Source of the DNA: Peribolospora baueri
Lineage: Eukaryota > Basidiomycota > Peribolosporomycetes > Peribolosporales > Peribolosporaceae
Reading direction: 5' to 3'
NCBI GenBank assembly: GCA_029717555.1
Contig: JAMDHS010000151.1
Location: 1 to 23,574 of the forward strand
Length of the DNA: 23,574 bases
The translations under genes were made by a program, and so were the position numbers. Shown here piece by piece: positions 1 through 8,800 of the stretch. Position 1 is the stretch's first letter. The number at the start of each line of letters is the position of its first letter. Under the pieces are notes generated by a model. That model made no database searches, had not been told where the DNA came from, and saw only the letters and a program-made list of their open reading frames with translations.

Positions 1-366
1 AGCGGTAGACCTCACTCCCGATGGACATTCTGACCGGCCTGGGTTCCTCAACAACCTCGGCAATTCGCTGCGAATGCGCTTTGAGCGCGTCGGGGACACC
101 GCCGACCTCGACGCTTCCATCTCGAATCTAAAGCAAGCGGTAGACCTCACTCCCGATGGACATTCTGACCGGCCTGGGTTCCTCAACAACCTCGGCAATT
201 CGCTGCGAATGCGCTTTGAGCGCGTCGGGGACACCGCCGACCTCGACGCTTCCATCTCGAATGTAAAGCAAGCGGTAGACCTCACTCCCGATGCACATTC
301 TGTCCGGCCTAGGCACCTCAACAACCTCGGCATTTCGCTGCGAATGCGCTTCGAGCGCCTCGGGAA
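1..366 (+). pseudogene. TPR-repeat gene fragment (135-bp tandem units)
   Basis: Two complete and one incomplete 135-bp units lie head to tail, starting at 1, 136 and 271. Each encodes 45 residues of a tetratricopeptide-like helix pair, with the recurring segments LNNLGNSLRMRFERVGD, TADLDASISN and KQAVDLTPD. TPR units of this type occur in large basidiomycete proteins, often with a CHAT or NTPase domain, where they act as protein-interaction scaffolds. The first two units are nearly identical, which indicates recent unit duplication; the third is more diverged. The array enters from outside the window and stops abruptly at about 365, where an inverted unit begins. The open frame continues to 580 only by reading the antisense of that inverted unit. 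I therefore treat it as a broken fragment rather than a working gene. The frame and motif are clear; the family assignment beyond TPR is inference. Confidence 0.75.
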
Positions 367-477
367 GAGGAACCCAGGCCGGACAGAATGTCCATCGGGA
401 GTGAGGTCTACCGCTTGCTTTACATTCGAGATGGAAGCGTCGAGGTCGTCCATGTCCCCCGGGGCGCTCGAAGCGTG
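367..477 (-). repeat. Inverted copy of the TPR unit
   Basis: From about 367 to 477 the plus strand is the reverse complement of the TPR unit found at 1-366. On the minus strand it reads DMDDLDASISNVKQAVDLTP followed by DGHSVRPGF. Further along the same minus frame, up to about 565, weak TPR-like residues can be followed, suggesting an older, more diverged unit. With the direct array this makes a head-to-head inverted repeat with almost no spacer, a structure expected to form a hairpin. Confidence 0.8.
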
Positions 478-783
478 TTTACACAGGGGTGCCAACCTTG
501 CGTTTGAGGCCCTGGAAGTGTGCTCGCAGAGAAGTGCGAAGGTGTTAGAGCAGGTTGGATCGGGTCGGTCCTCGACATGAATGAAGTAACAATGCTTCCG
601 CTGTCGCCACACCTATCTCAGTGAAATTGAATTATCCCTGCAGATACGAACCTGTCACGAGGCGGTGCCGGTGGAAAGCACAGCCGGGCCCCGGCAGTAC
701 TGTTCCGAGTATTTGAGCGCCACAGACGGCCACCTCCCACTTCCATCTCCCTATCTACTAACCCTCCAGCACATCCGACGACA

Positions 784-1780
784 ATGATGCTCTCTAGGCT
801 GTTCGACAAACCCACCGAGGGTCGCAAGTACGCTGACCTGTTGTTTCGAATCCACGCCATGCTGGCAAGCTTCGAGCCTTGGAGACAGATCGAGGTGGGC
901 GACTACGGCGTGGTGGAACGGGAAACCGGACGGTTCCTGAAGCACGGCAACATCTACGAAGAGGGCATCGCGGACGAGCATGGGATCGAGCGTCCTCGCG
1001 AGCATGGCAAGGCGGACTCTATACACTGGGTATCGGAGGGGGTCAAGGGTGGTAGGACAGACCTGGGCATGGAAGGGTGAGCTTGGGTGGCCATTGGGGA
1101 GCAACGAAAAACACTTCTAATACGTTCTGTCGGCGTGCTGTGCTGGCTGATTTCTGTTGACTCTTCACAGGGGCATACCCGCCGTGGCAAGTGCTAAACT
1201 GGCGCTGGATTTCAAGTTTGACAAGAAAAAGAGCGCGGTACTGGTCATGGTGGAACCTCGATTGACGGCGATCGAACAGGAAAGAAAGCTTCGAGGACTG
1301 GTGGAGGACGCGAGAGTGAAAGACAAGGTGCTGGTGACGGAACGGTACGCTTGCGCGGCAGTTGCGCTTATCCTCGGGGGTGAGAAGGGTCGTGAAGCGA
1401 CGGCGGCGGTCAAGTTCGAAATACCAATTGGTCCAGGAGTGGGGGTGAGTGCTGGGGCGGAGCAAGGGTGGCACTGGAGCTGCTCAGTGGGGAGCTGGCA
1501 TGTGGGGACGGATGCGAAGATGGAGCCGAAGTTCTATCGTGAGTATGGAATGGAGAGGGGTTCCGTGTTCGGAGTTGGCGCGAGGCTGACTTGTATCTCG
1601 TGTATATCTCCTGTCTTGGCGGCGGTTACAGCGCTGTGTCGTCTGAAAGCGGTGAGATCTGGACTGTACTCGACAGAACAACGGGCAAGTCCCGTGCCGG
1701 ACGACAAGCTTGCAGATTTCGTTCCTCCGTGGGGCGAGTTGGACGAGGAGGGGGAAGAGGTGGAGTGCGATATGGATTAA
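784..1780 (+). CDS. Conserved fungal protein of unknown function, three exons
   Basis: Exons are 784-1076, 1171-1538 and 1632-1780, giving about 269 residues. Both introns (94 and 93 nt) start GTGAG and end CAG, and the phases match. The protein starts MMLSRLFDKP and has an N-terminal part containing PWRQIEVGDYG and RFLKHGNIYEE. A beta-rich middle follows (LDFKFDKKKSAVLVMVEP, KFEIPIGPGVGVSAG). After splicing the tail reads KFYPLCRLKAVR, then an acidic end with FVPPWGELDEEGEE. From memory, proteins with this layout recur in basidiomycete genomes with no assigned function; I cannot check that here. No signal peptide or membrane segment is visible. The second intron is a multiple of three without a stop, so retention would keep the frame. 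It is the only complete-looking gene in the decayed left part. The ATG at 784 is followed directly by a second ATG. Function is not inferable. Confidence 0.7.
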
Positions 1781-2381
1781 TAATGCGTGTCCCTTCCTGG
1801 TTCACCGCACTACATAGAAGCTTGGCAACTCTTCCTGAGCCACAATGACGGTGCAATAGCCGATGCATTTGACGTGTACGAGCTGACTTCCGAGGATCGA
1901 ACTGCAGCGCCTGCAAGGACGGCGGCAGGATGGCCATCCGACCCTCCACCGATGATGGGAGCGACCACTCCGAGTCGTACCTTGCCAATGAAAGCTCAGC
2001 TAGAAAAAGTCCTTCCTGGGGAGTGGTTTTGATGAGAGCGCGCACGAAGTACTTTCACAGAGCGGCGGCGACCTTTCGTATCCTCAGGCCGAGCAAAGAA
2101 CGCGCTGATATTGGCGACTTTGAAGGGAGCAACAGGAAGACAGTAATAGAAATCACAATAGACACTTTTCGGTTTCCCATCTCAACTTCGGTAGCCAGAC
2201 ACGCTCCAAGTCCCGCTTACAGAGTCCAACCTTGGCTGCGGAGCAAGGCAGCTGTGTCGCTCACCAAGTTTTTGCTGTGGCCGGCAACTTAAATCGACGA
2301 CATTATTATGTATCACTACCCCGAACGGGGAGGTTCCTGCTGATAGCCCAGTTTTCACTATTTTACTATATTATAATCGGA
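1781..2381. other. No supported gene; AT-richer spacer
   Basis: Only short open frames without recognisable protein features are present on either strand. The stretch is AT-richer towards 2,300-2,400 than the genes to the right. I see no RNA gene or clear repeat in it. Confidence 0.5.
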
Positions 2382-2406
2382 GCACAGGCACAGGCACAGG
2401 CACAGG
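2382..2406 (+). repeat. Hexanucleotide microsatellite (GCACAG)4
   Basis: Four uninterrupted copies of GCACAG are visible directly in the sequence, with a fifth partial copy. Confidence 0.9.
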
Positions 2407-2453
2407 AACGACGGTACCGCCTCTTTTGGCTACGTGAAAGTGAGTGAAGGGCT

Positions 2454-2730
2454 GTTAATAGACAACTTGCGAAACCGCGCTTGGGACGTTGGAAGGGCGG
2501 AAAAGCCAGAGACTTTTCTGTCTCTCATTGCATGGCACTGCCTGTATAAAACTCCTTATATACATGGAGTCTTCTGTGAGGACTTGGCGAGCATTGTCCT
2601 GTTCTGGAACAATGGAACAGGACAAGGTGAGAGCGTATAGTAGAACGAAGGCATCATAGAACGAGGGAGCGCTACAAAGGAACGTAGCGAGAAGAATGGG
2701 AAAAAAGGGAGTTGGCGCTAACCCGTCACA
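2454..2730 (-). mobile_element. LTR-retroelement-like terminus (relic)
   Basis: On the minus strand a typical LTR start, TGTGACGGGTTAGCGCC, lies at 2730. A TATA-like GTATATAAGG follows about 170 bp downstream (2553-2563). A possible ACA end lies near 2454, which would give a solo-LTR-sized block of about 277 bp. The same core (GCGCCAACTCCC with its flank) recurs near 7434-7460. No internal protein is recognisable, so this is treated as a fossil. The family (Ty3-like or Ty1-like) cannot be told, and the inner end is uncertain. Confidence 0.35.
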
Positions 2731-3379
2731 ACTCTAGGGAAGGCAGCGTGGGCGTCGACGAGGGAAAGCTCAACCAGTATATAAGGGCGTCCGGACCCCG
2801 GGGGCACGGCTTCCTGCAGTGGCAACGTATGCTACAACCGCGAAGAATAAAAGATGATGGAATTCGAAAATGAGGATAGTCACGGCGACGGAAAATGAAG
2901 TCAGTTGACCAGCACATACTACCCGTCAAGGAACAACGCCACACATCCACGTAGCAATGCCCATGGCACTTGCAAGCAGTGTCGACAGGGTCACTGGTTT
3001 GTTTGCCAGCCTCGCGTGGGGCCACTTTGGCGGTCTCAGTGCCTACAATGGTCTTCCCGAAGATGGTGTCCGTCGAGCATTCCAAGAGAAAGCTGTTGCA
3101 AGAGTACTGCGACATCATCTGCACATTGTTAGGAGCACAACAGCCGGCGCTGAAGAGCTCAGTCGAGTTGACTTGACTTTGTGTTGTTCGAGGTTGGATC
3201 CGAGGAAGTCCTGTTGGGAAATTGAGGGAACGGCGCGAGAGAAGGGGTAGATAAGCCCTATCTGCGTCAGGTGGCAGCAAGGTACTGCGTGGCTTGGTTA
3301 GCGGAGCAGTGTGCTGATCAAGCTTGTGTCGGAGGGGGAACCACTTCTTCTCCACCTGGCAAGCTTGGACAGCCAAATG
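2731..3379. other. Repeat-like stretch without recognisable gene
   Basis: A 264-codon open frame runs on the minus strand (3520-2726), but it has mixed, low-complexity composition and no motif. It spans what look like retroelement regulatory sequences. A TATA-like AGTATATAAGGGC is present on the plus strand at 2777-2789. I regard the block as non-coding relic sequence. Confidence 0.4.
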
Positions 3380-3707
3380 AGCTAGCCGCTTATATACCTT
3401 GTTCAAAGGGGATACGCCGCACCAGGGAGAGATCGGTAAATAGACCCTCGCGTGAGGAGTCCGTTTTATCTGATAGTATTGAGCGAAAGTGGCCTGCAAT
3501 GAAAGTATTTGAATGTTCAAGCAGATGAAAACGGTTGAAAAGGACTCACGGACACGAGACCAGTCAAAACAAGCGGTCTTCGACCACGATATCCTTCACC
3601 ATCCTCTCCAGCAACCAGGCTCGAGCCTCGGTCACGGAGAGAAGTCCTGAAGTCGTGGACTCGGATCCTGGCTGAGGCAGAAGGGGGTTTAAGTCCGGGT
3701 CGTCACA
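3380..3707 (-). mobile_element. LTR-retroelement-like terminus next to the C2 gene (relic)
   Basis: On the minus strand TGTGACGACCCGGACTTAAA begins at 3707, and a TATA-like GGTATATAAGCGG lies about 310 bp downstream (3387-3399). It shares the start TGTGACG with the terminus at 2730, but the rest differs, so it is another family or a diverged copy. It begins only about 35 bp beyond the stop codon of the C2-domain gene fragment on the same strand. No internal coding part is recognisable. Treated as a fossil; its far end is not defined. Confidence 0.35.
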
Positions 3708-3741
3708 ACGTGGCACTTGTGTCCACGGTCCACTCTTCGAC

Positions 3742-4709
3742 TCATTTCGCAGCAACAGCCATATCCCACTCTACATGACTCATTATCCGTCGTTTCCGCA
3801 CCCCCCAAATTTCGTCCTGCATCTTGCTATGACAGACATGATTCTGACTCTGTGCACTGCCATTCTGGTCCACCGCCATTAGAAATCTCTCCTGAACCTC
3901 AACGAGACCTGGTCCCAGGGAGACCGCTTCATTTCGCGCAGTCGCCGGAACTAGGTCCACGGACTTGCCACTCAGTCGACGAATCGAAAACTCGAGCTGG
4001 CCCTTGGCCTGGCCCCCCTCAACTGACGGACCGTCATGCAAGGATAAGAGCTGGCACATCTGCACTTGAGGATCAGCTCCAAGAAAAAAGGCCGAAGCTC
4101 GAAACTTGAGAAATGCAACGCGCTCACACTCAGGAATCTCGTCCAAGTTCAGGTGCATGCGGACGGCACCTAAGAACTCGTGCCTTTCCGCCCTGCCTCC
4201 AGCTTGACGAAACACTCTTAGATCTAAGCACGCGTGATCGGGCACCCTAAAGACCGGCAGAAGATTTACGAGAAGCGCAAGCGGGAGTGTAGGTAGCGAT
4301 GGGAATGGCAAATGCGTGGAAGTGGAAAGAATGGCTCACGTGAGGTCAAATTCTTTATCCCACTCAGGGGCCTTGCTTTTCAAGGTCTGCGTTTCTACAG
4401 GAACGCCCGCAGAGAACGCCTGTTGTCCGTCAAGAAAGATGCGAACAAAGGCTTCTGGTCGATGGGCGACCAAACCACTTTTCCAAGCCGGAAGGCCGGT
4501 TGCGCGGCGCACTGGGAGTGAGTGAGTTCGAGAACAGAAAACATCTCATTTGAAGGAGGAGCGGCGACGTTGAAAGCCATTCTGTGGAATGGTGTGGGGA
4601 AGAGAGAGGTCTGGTTACGTACCATGGACTCTGATGGTGAGGCGGGATTGTAGCGGCGTGGATGCGGTGATCAACTCGGTCGGTCCGAGATCGTCAATAG
4701 CCACGGCCT
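3742..4709 (-). pseudogene. C2-domain protein, 5'-incomplete gene fragment
   Basis: Three exons on the minus strand fit together in phase: 4709-4623, 4511-4340 and 4246-3742. The introns are 111 and 93 nt, with donors GTACGT and GTGAGC and acceptors CCCAG and TTTAG. The spliced product, about 253 residues, contains a C2-like beta sandwich. It begins RLTIRVH, continues with ATGLPAWKSG, then AFVRIFLDGQ, KSKAPEWDKEFDLTV and LDLRVFRQ, then RHEFLGAVRMHLN, and closes with GQLEFSIRRLSG. C2 domains bind membranes or partners. In basidiomycetes they often sit at the front of long NTPase or TPR proteins. Here the protein stops about 80 residues after the C2 part, next to an LTR-like terminus, and no start codon is obvious upstream. 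I infer a truncated copy, though a short genuine C2 protein is not excluded. Confidence 0.6.
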
Positions 4710-5600
4710 CTGTGGAGTGGAAGTAGGTAGGAGGTCAAAGTCTGCCAGTTACGCTCGTTGATGCAAGAGGTGAAAAGGAGGAAGCCATCTGGATGGAGGG
4801 CCGTAGCGGGGCACCGCCTTGACAAGGAGCCTCGTATAGCGCAACTTGGACAACATGCATGTGCCATCGAAGTGTGCACTCACGCTAGACTGGGCGATGA
4901 AGCACGTGACAGGCGATGGTAAAAGCCTAGTTCTGAGCGGCGCTTTGTGGGACGTTGGACGCCGTGGAAAGCGGCATTGAAGCGGAGAAAGACGAGTGGG
5001 GAGTTCGATGCCGGATTCGGCCTGAGAGATAGAGGCAAGGGTAAGGCTTCTAAACGCCCACGCCAATGCCTATCAAGCCCTTAGAAAACCGCCGGCAAAT
5101 CTTTCATCTCCGCCTCCGACCTCCTACTGCGTTCAGAAAGACGCTCGGTTCAATTGGGGCTCAGGGGCTCGGTCCAGCGGCTGTGAGAGGGAGGGCGGAG
5201 GCCGGGCGGTGGTGATAGGGACGGTGGCGGCTGCCCGCTGCCGCAGATTCATCGGGGTCTCCGACTGATCCATAGCTCTCTCGTTGCTCCCTCGTTCATC
5301 ATCGCCGTCGCCTACCTCCCAATGGGGACGCAGCAGCGACGAGGGAAAGGGATGTGATAACCTTGTTCGATGATGTGTGTTTCGATAAATCTACACTAGA
5401 GTACACTCATGTATTCCGTCGACGATGACAATGACGGTAGCATGTGGAATGATGGAGCAGGGTTGCAGACAAGAATAGAAAGAAAAGGTGGGACTGGATG
5501 ATGCTTACATGGCGCCGGACGGCTCGGTCGTTCGCCGTAAATCGTGCTCCTCGTCCAACAGCAGAAAAGTAAAAGTGTCCTAGATGAATGCAAAAGTAAA
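4710..5600. other. No supported gene
   Basis: The minus strand between 4710 and 5066 has open, coding-like stretches (for example LSPLQCRFPRRPT) that could be leftover 5' exons of the C2 gene, but I could not link them by phase and splice sites. From 5067 to 5600 nothing beyond short frames is visible. Confidence 0.4.
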
Positions 5601-5799
5601 CAATCGCTCTGATAGCACAGCGGCGGCTTTGACGGGATGTCATCTATTTGGCTACGCGACGGACGTAGACCACTGCCATGCCTGCCCTTGATGATGGCAG
5701 ACGTTTCGTCCGTTCGCCGGCCTTTCCGTCGGCCCTCCTCGCCGGGCTCCTTGACGAGCATCGCATACCCTTCTTCCGTCATACCGTTCTCAGCGACTG

Positions 5800-6420
5800 G
5801 GAAAAAGCTTCTTGTACCTCCCCTCGTTGCCGTCGACTGTCAAATTCGGTTTAGGCTGATCAGTCGTAGTCCAGGACACGGTGGGGGTTGGGCCGTCAGA
5901 TATTGTAGGTATCCAAGATGTTGACCGCGATGGATCTTAACTGATCGGCGTCCCAGGTTAGAATATGGAACCGCGGTAGTAGTAGACCGACTGATGACCG
6001 AGAATGGAGCCATTGAAAAGACGTCATGGGCATCATTTACCTTTGCGAGCGAAGTAATAGTCTTGGTCATTGGTGAGTTGGACGGTCGTAAACTGGACGG
6101 GAATAGCGCATTGCTGGCGCGGCTGAACAGTCGTCGTGCGAGCTGCTCTTACTGCTCCCTCCGAGACGGGGTACTTTCGGTACAGGGCGAAGACGAGTTG
6201 CCTGAGCAGCGGTGTCGAGGGAACGATCCATATGAGGCGGTGGCGCTCGAGGCGTGGGGAAGGCCGAAGTGGGCTCTTGGGCCGAAGCAGCCTGCTGAGT
6301 AGCGGGCCCGGCTAGACGGTCGAGTAGGTGAGCAATCTGAGTGCTGAACGCTCCAGGCGGAGCCCAACAACCGAGTCTAGCGGCACCTGGCCACCCGAAC
6401 TGAGCCCCGGCGACTACATC
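5800..6420 (-). other. Coding-like, apparently spliced region, unrecognised
   Basis: On the minus strand a frame reading AIPVQFTTVQLTNDQDYYFA reaches a good donor (GTAAAT at 6040). After a 105-nt intron with a TTCTAACCT branch site, it resumes in phase at 5935 with SWIPTISDGPTPTVSWTTTD and ends near GNEGRYKKLFPSR. A second overlapping frame (6426-6067) encodes a Pro/Ala-rich segment with GAFSTQIAHLLDRLAGPA. The intron signals and protein-like composition suggest remains of a gene, but I do not recognise the family and cannot say which frame was used upstream. It may belong to a mobile element. Low confidence that it is functional. Confidence 0.3.
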
Positions 6421-6567
6421 CTGCACTCGTAAAATCTGACCCCGATAAGGGAAACGCTCCTTGTCTTGAAGTTTATGTAAACCTCACGCAGCGAAACCGC
6501 AGACCTTCACTTACAGACTCACGAAACTACGCCGGAGCCGTACGATTCGTCAAAGCGAATACGACGT

Positions 6568-6999
6568 GTGCGCGGTCGATCAGGAATGGTCCAGAAGACG
6601 TGCGGCCATCTGAGGTTCCGGATGACGAATCCGTCGATGACCCTGACCAAGTTGGTACCCAAAGAACATGCAGAGTGCCCAGATGCCGAGGCGGAGACCT
6701 CGCTCTTGGACGAAGAACGTGTATACGATGAGCGTTCGCACGATCCCTTAGAGGGGACATATGCCGACGCTTTGCAGGCAGCGAGAGCCAAGAAGAGAGT
6801 TATGCACCAGAGTTCGACAGGAATCCTACCGGTCTGTCGCCCCTGCTCCCCGCAGTCTCGATACCCCTCCTTCCTGGCCCTCGTCCTGCGAGCTTTCTCC
6901 GAGTCGTTTCCCTTGACAACGAACGCCCGCAGGGAGACCCCCAGGACTCTAGATGTCGCCTACTGTACTGTGCTCACATCACATAGGGGTTTAGATTGA
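6568..6999 (+). other. Open frame, possible gene remnant, unrecognised
   Basis: The 143-codon plus-strand frame has a charged middle (ECPDAEAETSLLDEERVYDE, then YADALQAARAKKRV) that looks more coding-like than its surroundings. No domain is recognisable. Another coding-like stretch (IVTLLPKVETNPTAKDLRAI) follows in a different frame at about 7015-7075. This could be an eroded gene or element; function unknown. Confidence 0.25.
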
Positions 7000-7107
7000 A
7001 GGGTAAGGGAAAGGCCATCGTAACCCTCCTACCCAAGGTGGAGACCAATCCAACTGCCAAGGACCTTCGAGCTATTAATACTGAAGTACATGCCGACTGT
7101 CTCGGCC

Positions 7108-7362
7108 CTAAGACGGAAGGACGGATCGGAGGACGAAATTAGACTCTATGAACTCGGACAAATGTCCCTTTTCCTCCCCATCGTATGACATCGCGATGCA
7201 TCTTTCAATCTTGGCTATAGTCGGAAACTTGTCTACCCAAGCGTCGCTATATACCAAGTAATGCAGAGGGTCGTTCTTGAGGGTGTAATAGTCTTCGTGA
7301 TACTCCGGGCAGAAGCGAGGAAAAGGAAGGCATATCGCGGTCCGTGGGCGACCGCGAACCAC
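7108..7362 (-). other. Open frame, possible gene remnant, unrecognised
   Basis: The 84-codon minus-strand frame contains FCPEYHEDYYTLKNDPLHYL and KIERCIAMSYDGEEKG. This composition is typical of coding sequence rather than of a random frame. It has no recognisable domain, no convincing start and no neighbour in the same family. It lies just downstream, on the same strand, of an LTR-like fragment (7434-7460), so it may be part of an element. Confidence 0.25.
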
Positions 7363-7433
7363 GTCTCGGCCACAGCGGCTAGTGTGTGGGCGCTAGTGGG
7401 CGTGTGCCCATAACAGAAGTACAAGGAAGTGGA

Positions 7434-7460
7434 CAAAGGGAGTTGGCGCCGACGTGTCCT
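7434..7460 (-). mobile_element. Short LTR-like fragment
   Basis: On the minus strand GGCGCCAACTCCCTTTG closely resembles the beginning of the LTR-like terminus at 2730 (GCGCCAACTCCCTTTT). A TATA-like GGTATATAGCG lies about 205 bp downstream, near 7250. This is a weak fossil trace of the same repeat family. Confidence 0.25.
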
Positions 7461-7494
7461 CTCCACGTAACATGTATCATCCTCAGGGACTAAC

Positions 7495-7518
7495 AGGTGG
7501 CTCTTGCTGGAGCCACCT
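7495..7518. repeat. Perfect short hairpin
   Basis: AGGTGGCTC and its exact reverse complement GAGCCACCT are separated by the 6-nt loop TTGCTG. It is not followed by a T run and lies in the relic region, so a role as a terminator is not implied. Confidence 0.6.
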
Positions 7519-7829
7519 CACATCGACCTTTGTGCGGTGCTCTCTACGACATATCAGATCGCCCATTTCATCGTCCACCTCACTTATGGGTTGATATGAT
7601 ACCAAACGCCGAGTAGGCTAGATTGGATCGACGAGAGATGGAGAGCGAAAATTCAATGGGTGGATGCTGAGGTGGTGGAAAGATGTGGGCCTCCCAGGAG
7701 GAGGCACGTCCCCGCACGCTCTTATATACTCTACACCTGGTAGGGCAACAGCTGCACAGCCTCAGCAGGACAGCACGCGTCCCAGTCTACTAGCATGTGC
7801 TAGGAAGGAAGCGCGGGGTGACCAGAAGG

Positions 7830-7885
7830 ATGGGGTAAACGAAGGAAAAGAAGGAAGGAGGAAGGAGAGAAAAGAAGGAGGTTGG
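7830..7885 (+). repeat. Polypurine (GA-rich) tract
   Basis: An almost uninterrupted run of A and G built from AAGGA, GAAGG and AGGAGG words. It lies just beyond the 3' end of the phosphotransferase remnant, which is read on the opposite strand, where it appears as a polypyrimidine tract. Confidence 0.7.
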
Positions 7886-7904
7886 TAGGAGACCTGGGAA
7901 GTAG

Positions 7905-8380
7905 ATGAGGAAGCTCATGTGTAGCGTATTCCCAGTCCAACAACGCGGTCACTTTGCCGTCCTTGGCGAGAATGTTGCACGCCACGCCGACAAGTCGCCG
8001 TGACAGAGAACGATGTCGCACTGCTCGATCTGAATGGCGCCCGATTCCAAATGGGAAATCAGGCGATCCAGCGATTCGATGTGCGGTCTTTCGATGGCGC
8101 GAAGACGGCGAATGAGATACTCGAGAACCGATCCACACGGTTCCAGAGACGGAGGAATGTCGCTGGAGAGCCGCGGGCTAACAAGCTGCTGGTCCGGTCC
8201 AAAGCCTCGGATTACATCGCTCTTGATTGACCGTAGCTGCTCCCGAAAAGCTAGTATTTGGGCCACCAGGTTGTCGTCGATGACTGCGTCGTCGTCATCC
8301 GGCAGAGGAGTTCCTTCCATCTTCTCCAGGTACATGAATTCGTAGAGACCGACTGTTCCAAGGCGGTATACCTCGCGAAT
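7905..8380 (-). pseudogene. APH-type phosphotransferase, headless and frameshifted
   Basis: The minus-strand frame begins IREVYRLGTVGLYEFMYLEK, continues with MEGTPLPD and a helical stretch, and reaches CHGDLSA. This is the catalytic-loop motif of the aminoglycoside-phosphotransferase/choline-kinase-like fold (HGDL plus a following N). In another frame it goes on as CNILAKDGKVTALLDWEYA, which supplies the metal-binding DWE. Fungal members of this family are mostly uncharacterised small-molecule kinases. The frame break coincides with a tandem duplication of 5 bp, ACGCC twice at 7979-7988 on the plus strand. The N-terminal lobe with the nucleotide-binding loop and lysine is missing, because reverse-transcriptase sequence begins at about 8380. 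After DWEYA the similarity is lost near a polypurine tract. This is a dead copy. Confidence 0.75.
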
Positions 8381-8800
8381 CTATGAAGAAGTTGAAGAGG
8401 ACCGGGGAGATTGGGGCTCCTTGTGGGAGGCCACAGTGTCTTTCGAACGGGGCTGTTTCAAGTCCATTGACAACGAGGGATGCTGAGGCGCCGCTGGTTA
8501 TTGAGGAGAAGGCTAGAGCCTGCCAATGGGCTGGGGCCCCTTTAGCTGCAAGTGCTGCTATGACATGCTCTGCTTTGACCGAGTCATATGCCGCCTTGAA
8601 GTCCAGGAGAATGGCAATGCTGTGGGGTCTTCGTCGAGCGACATGGTCTGCAATGAGGAGGTTGGAGAGGCAGCTCCAGCCTCTTCGAAAGCCAGCCTGG
8701 CCGGGGTGGAGTGCCGTCCATGTGTTCGGTTTGGCTTGGAGTCCTGGCAGGATGCCGATCTCGAAGAGGCGCCGGAACATCGGCAGATGGAGCTATCTGG
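8380..8800 (-). mobile_element. LINE (non-LTR retrotransposon) reverse-transcriptase fragment
   Basis: The minus-strand frame encodes the central part of a reverse transcriptase. HPGQAGFRRGWSCLSNLL is the region before motif A; AILLDFKAAYDSV is motif A with its catalytic Asp; GLPQGAPISPVLFNFFID is motif B. The order and wording are those of non-LTR elements. Motif C (the YADD-type box), the thumb, the endonuclease and the 3' end are absent. The sequence changes at about 8380 into the phosphotransferase frame, and on the other side there is a stop just before HLPMFRRLFEIG. It is therefore an internal fragment truncated at both ends. The clade cannot be decided from this piece. Confidence 0.85.

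Noticed and set aside
1-366. CRISPR-like or satellite interpretation of the 135-bp array
   Set aside because: Units are contiguous without unique spacers, are protein-coding in one frame, and fit the TPR pattern.
751-1474. Minus-strand open frames opposite the gene at 784-1780
   Set aside because: They are shadows; the plus strand has matching splice sites and a continuous protein-like product.
2726-3520. 264-codon minus-strand open frame
   Set aside because: Mixed composition without domains. It overlaps TATA-like and LTR-like sequence, so it is probably chance openness.
3690-3707. tRNA B-box-like GGTTTAAGTCC
   Set aside because: No A box, no acceptor stem and no anticodon arm can be drawn. 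The segment reads better as an LTR-like start on the other strand.
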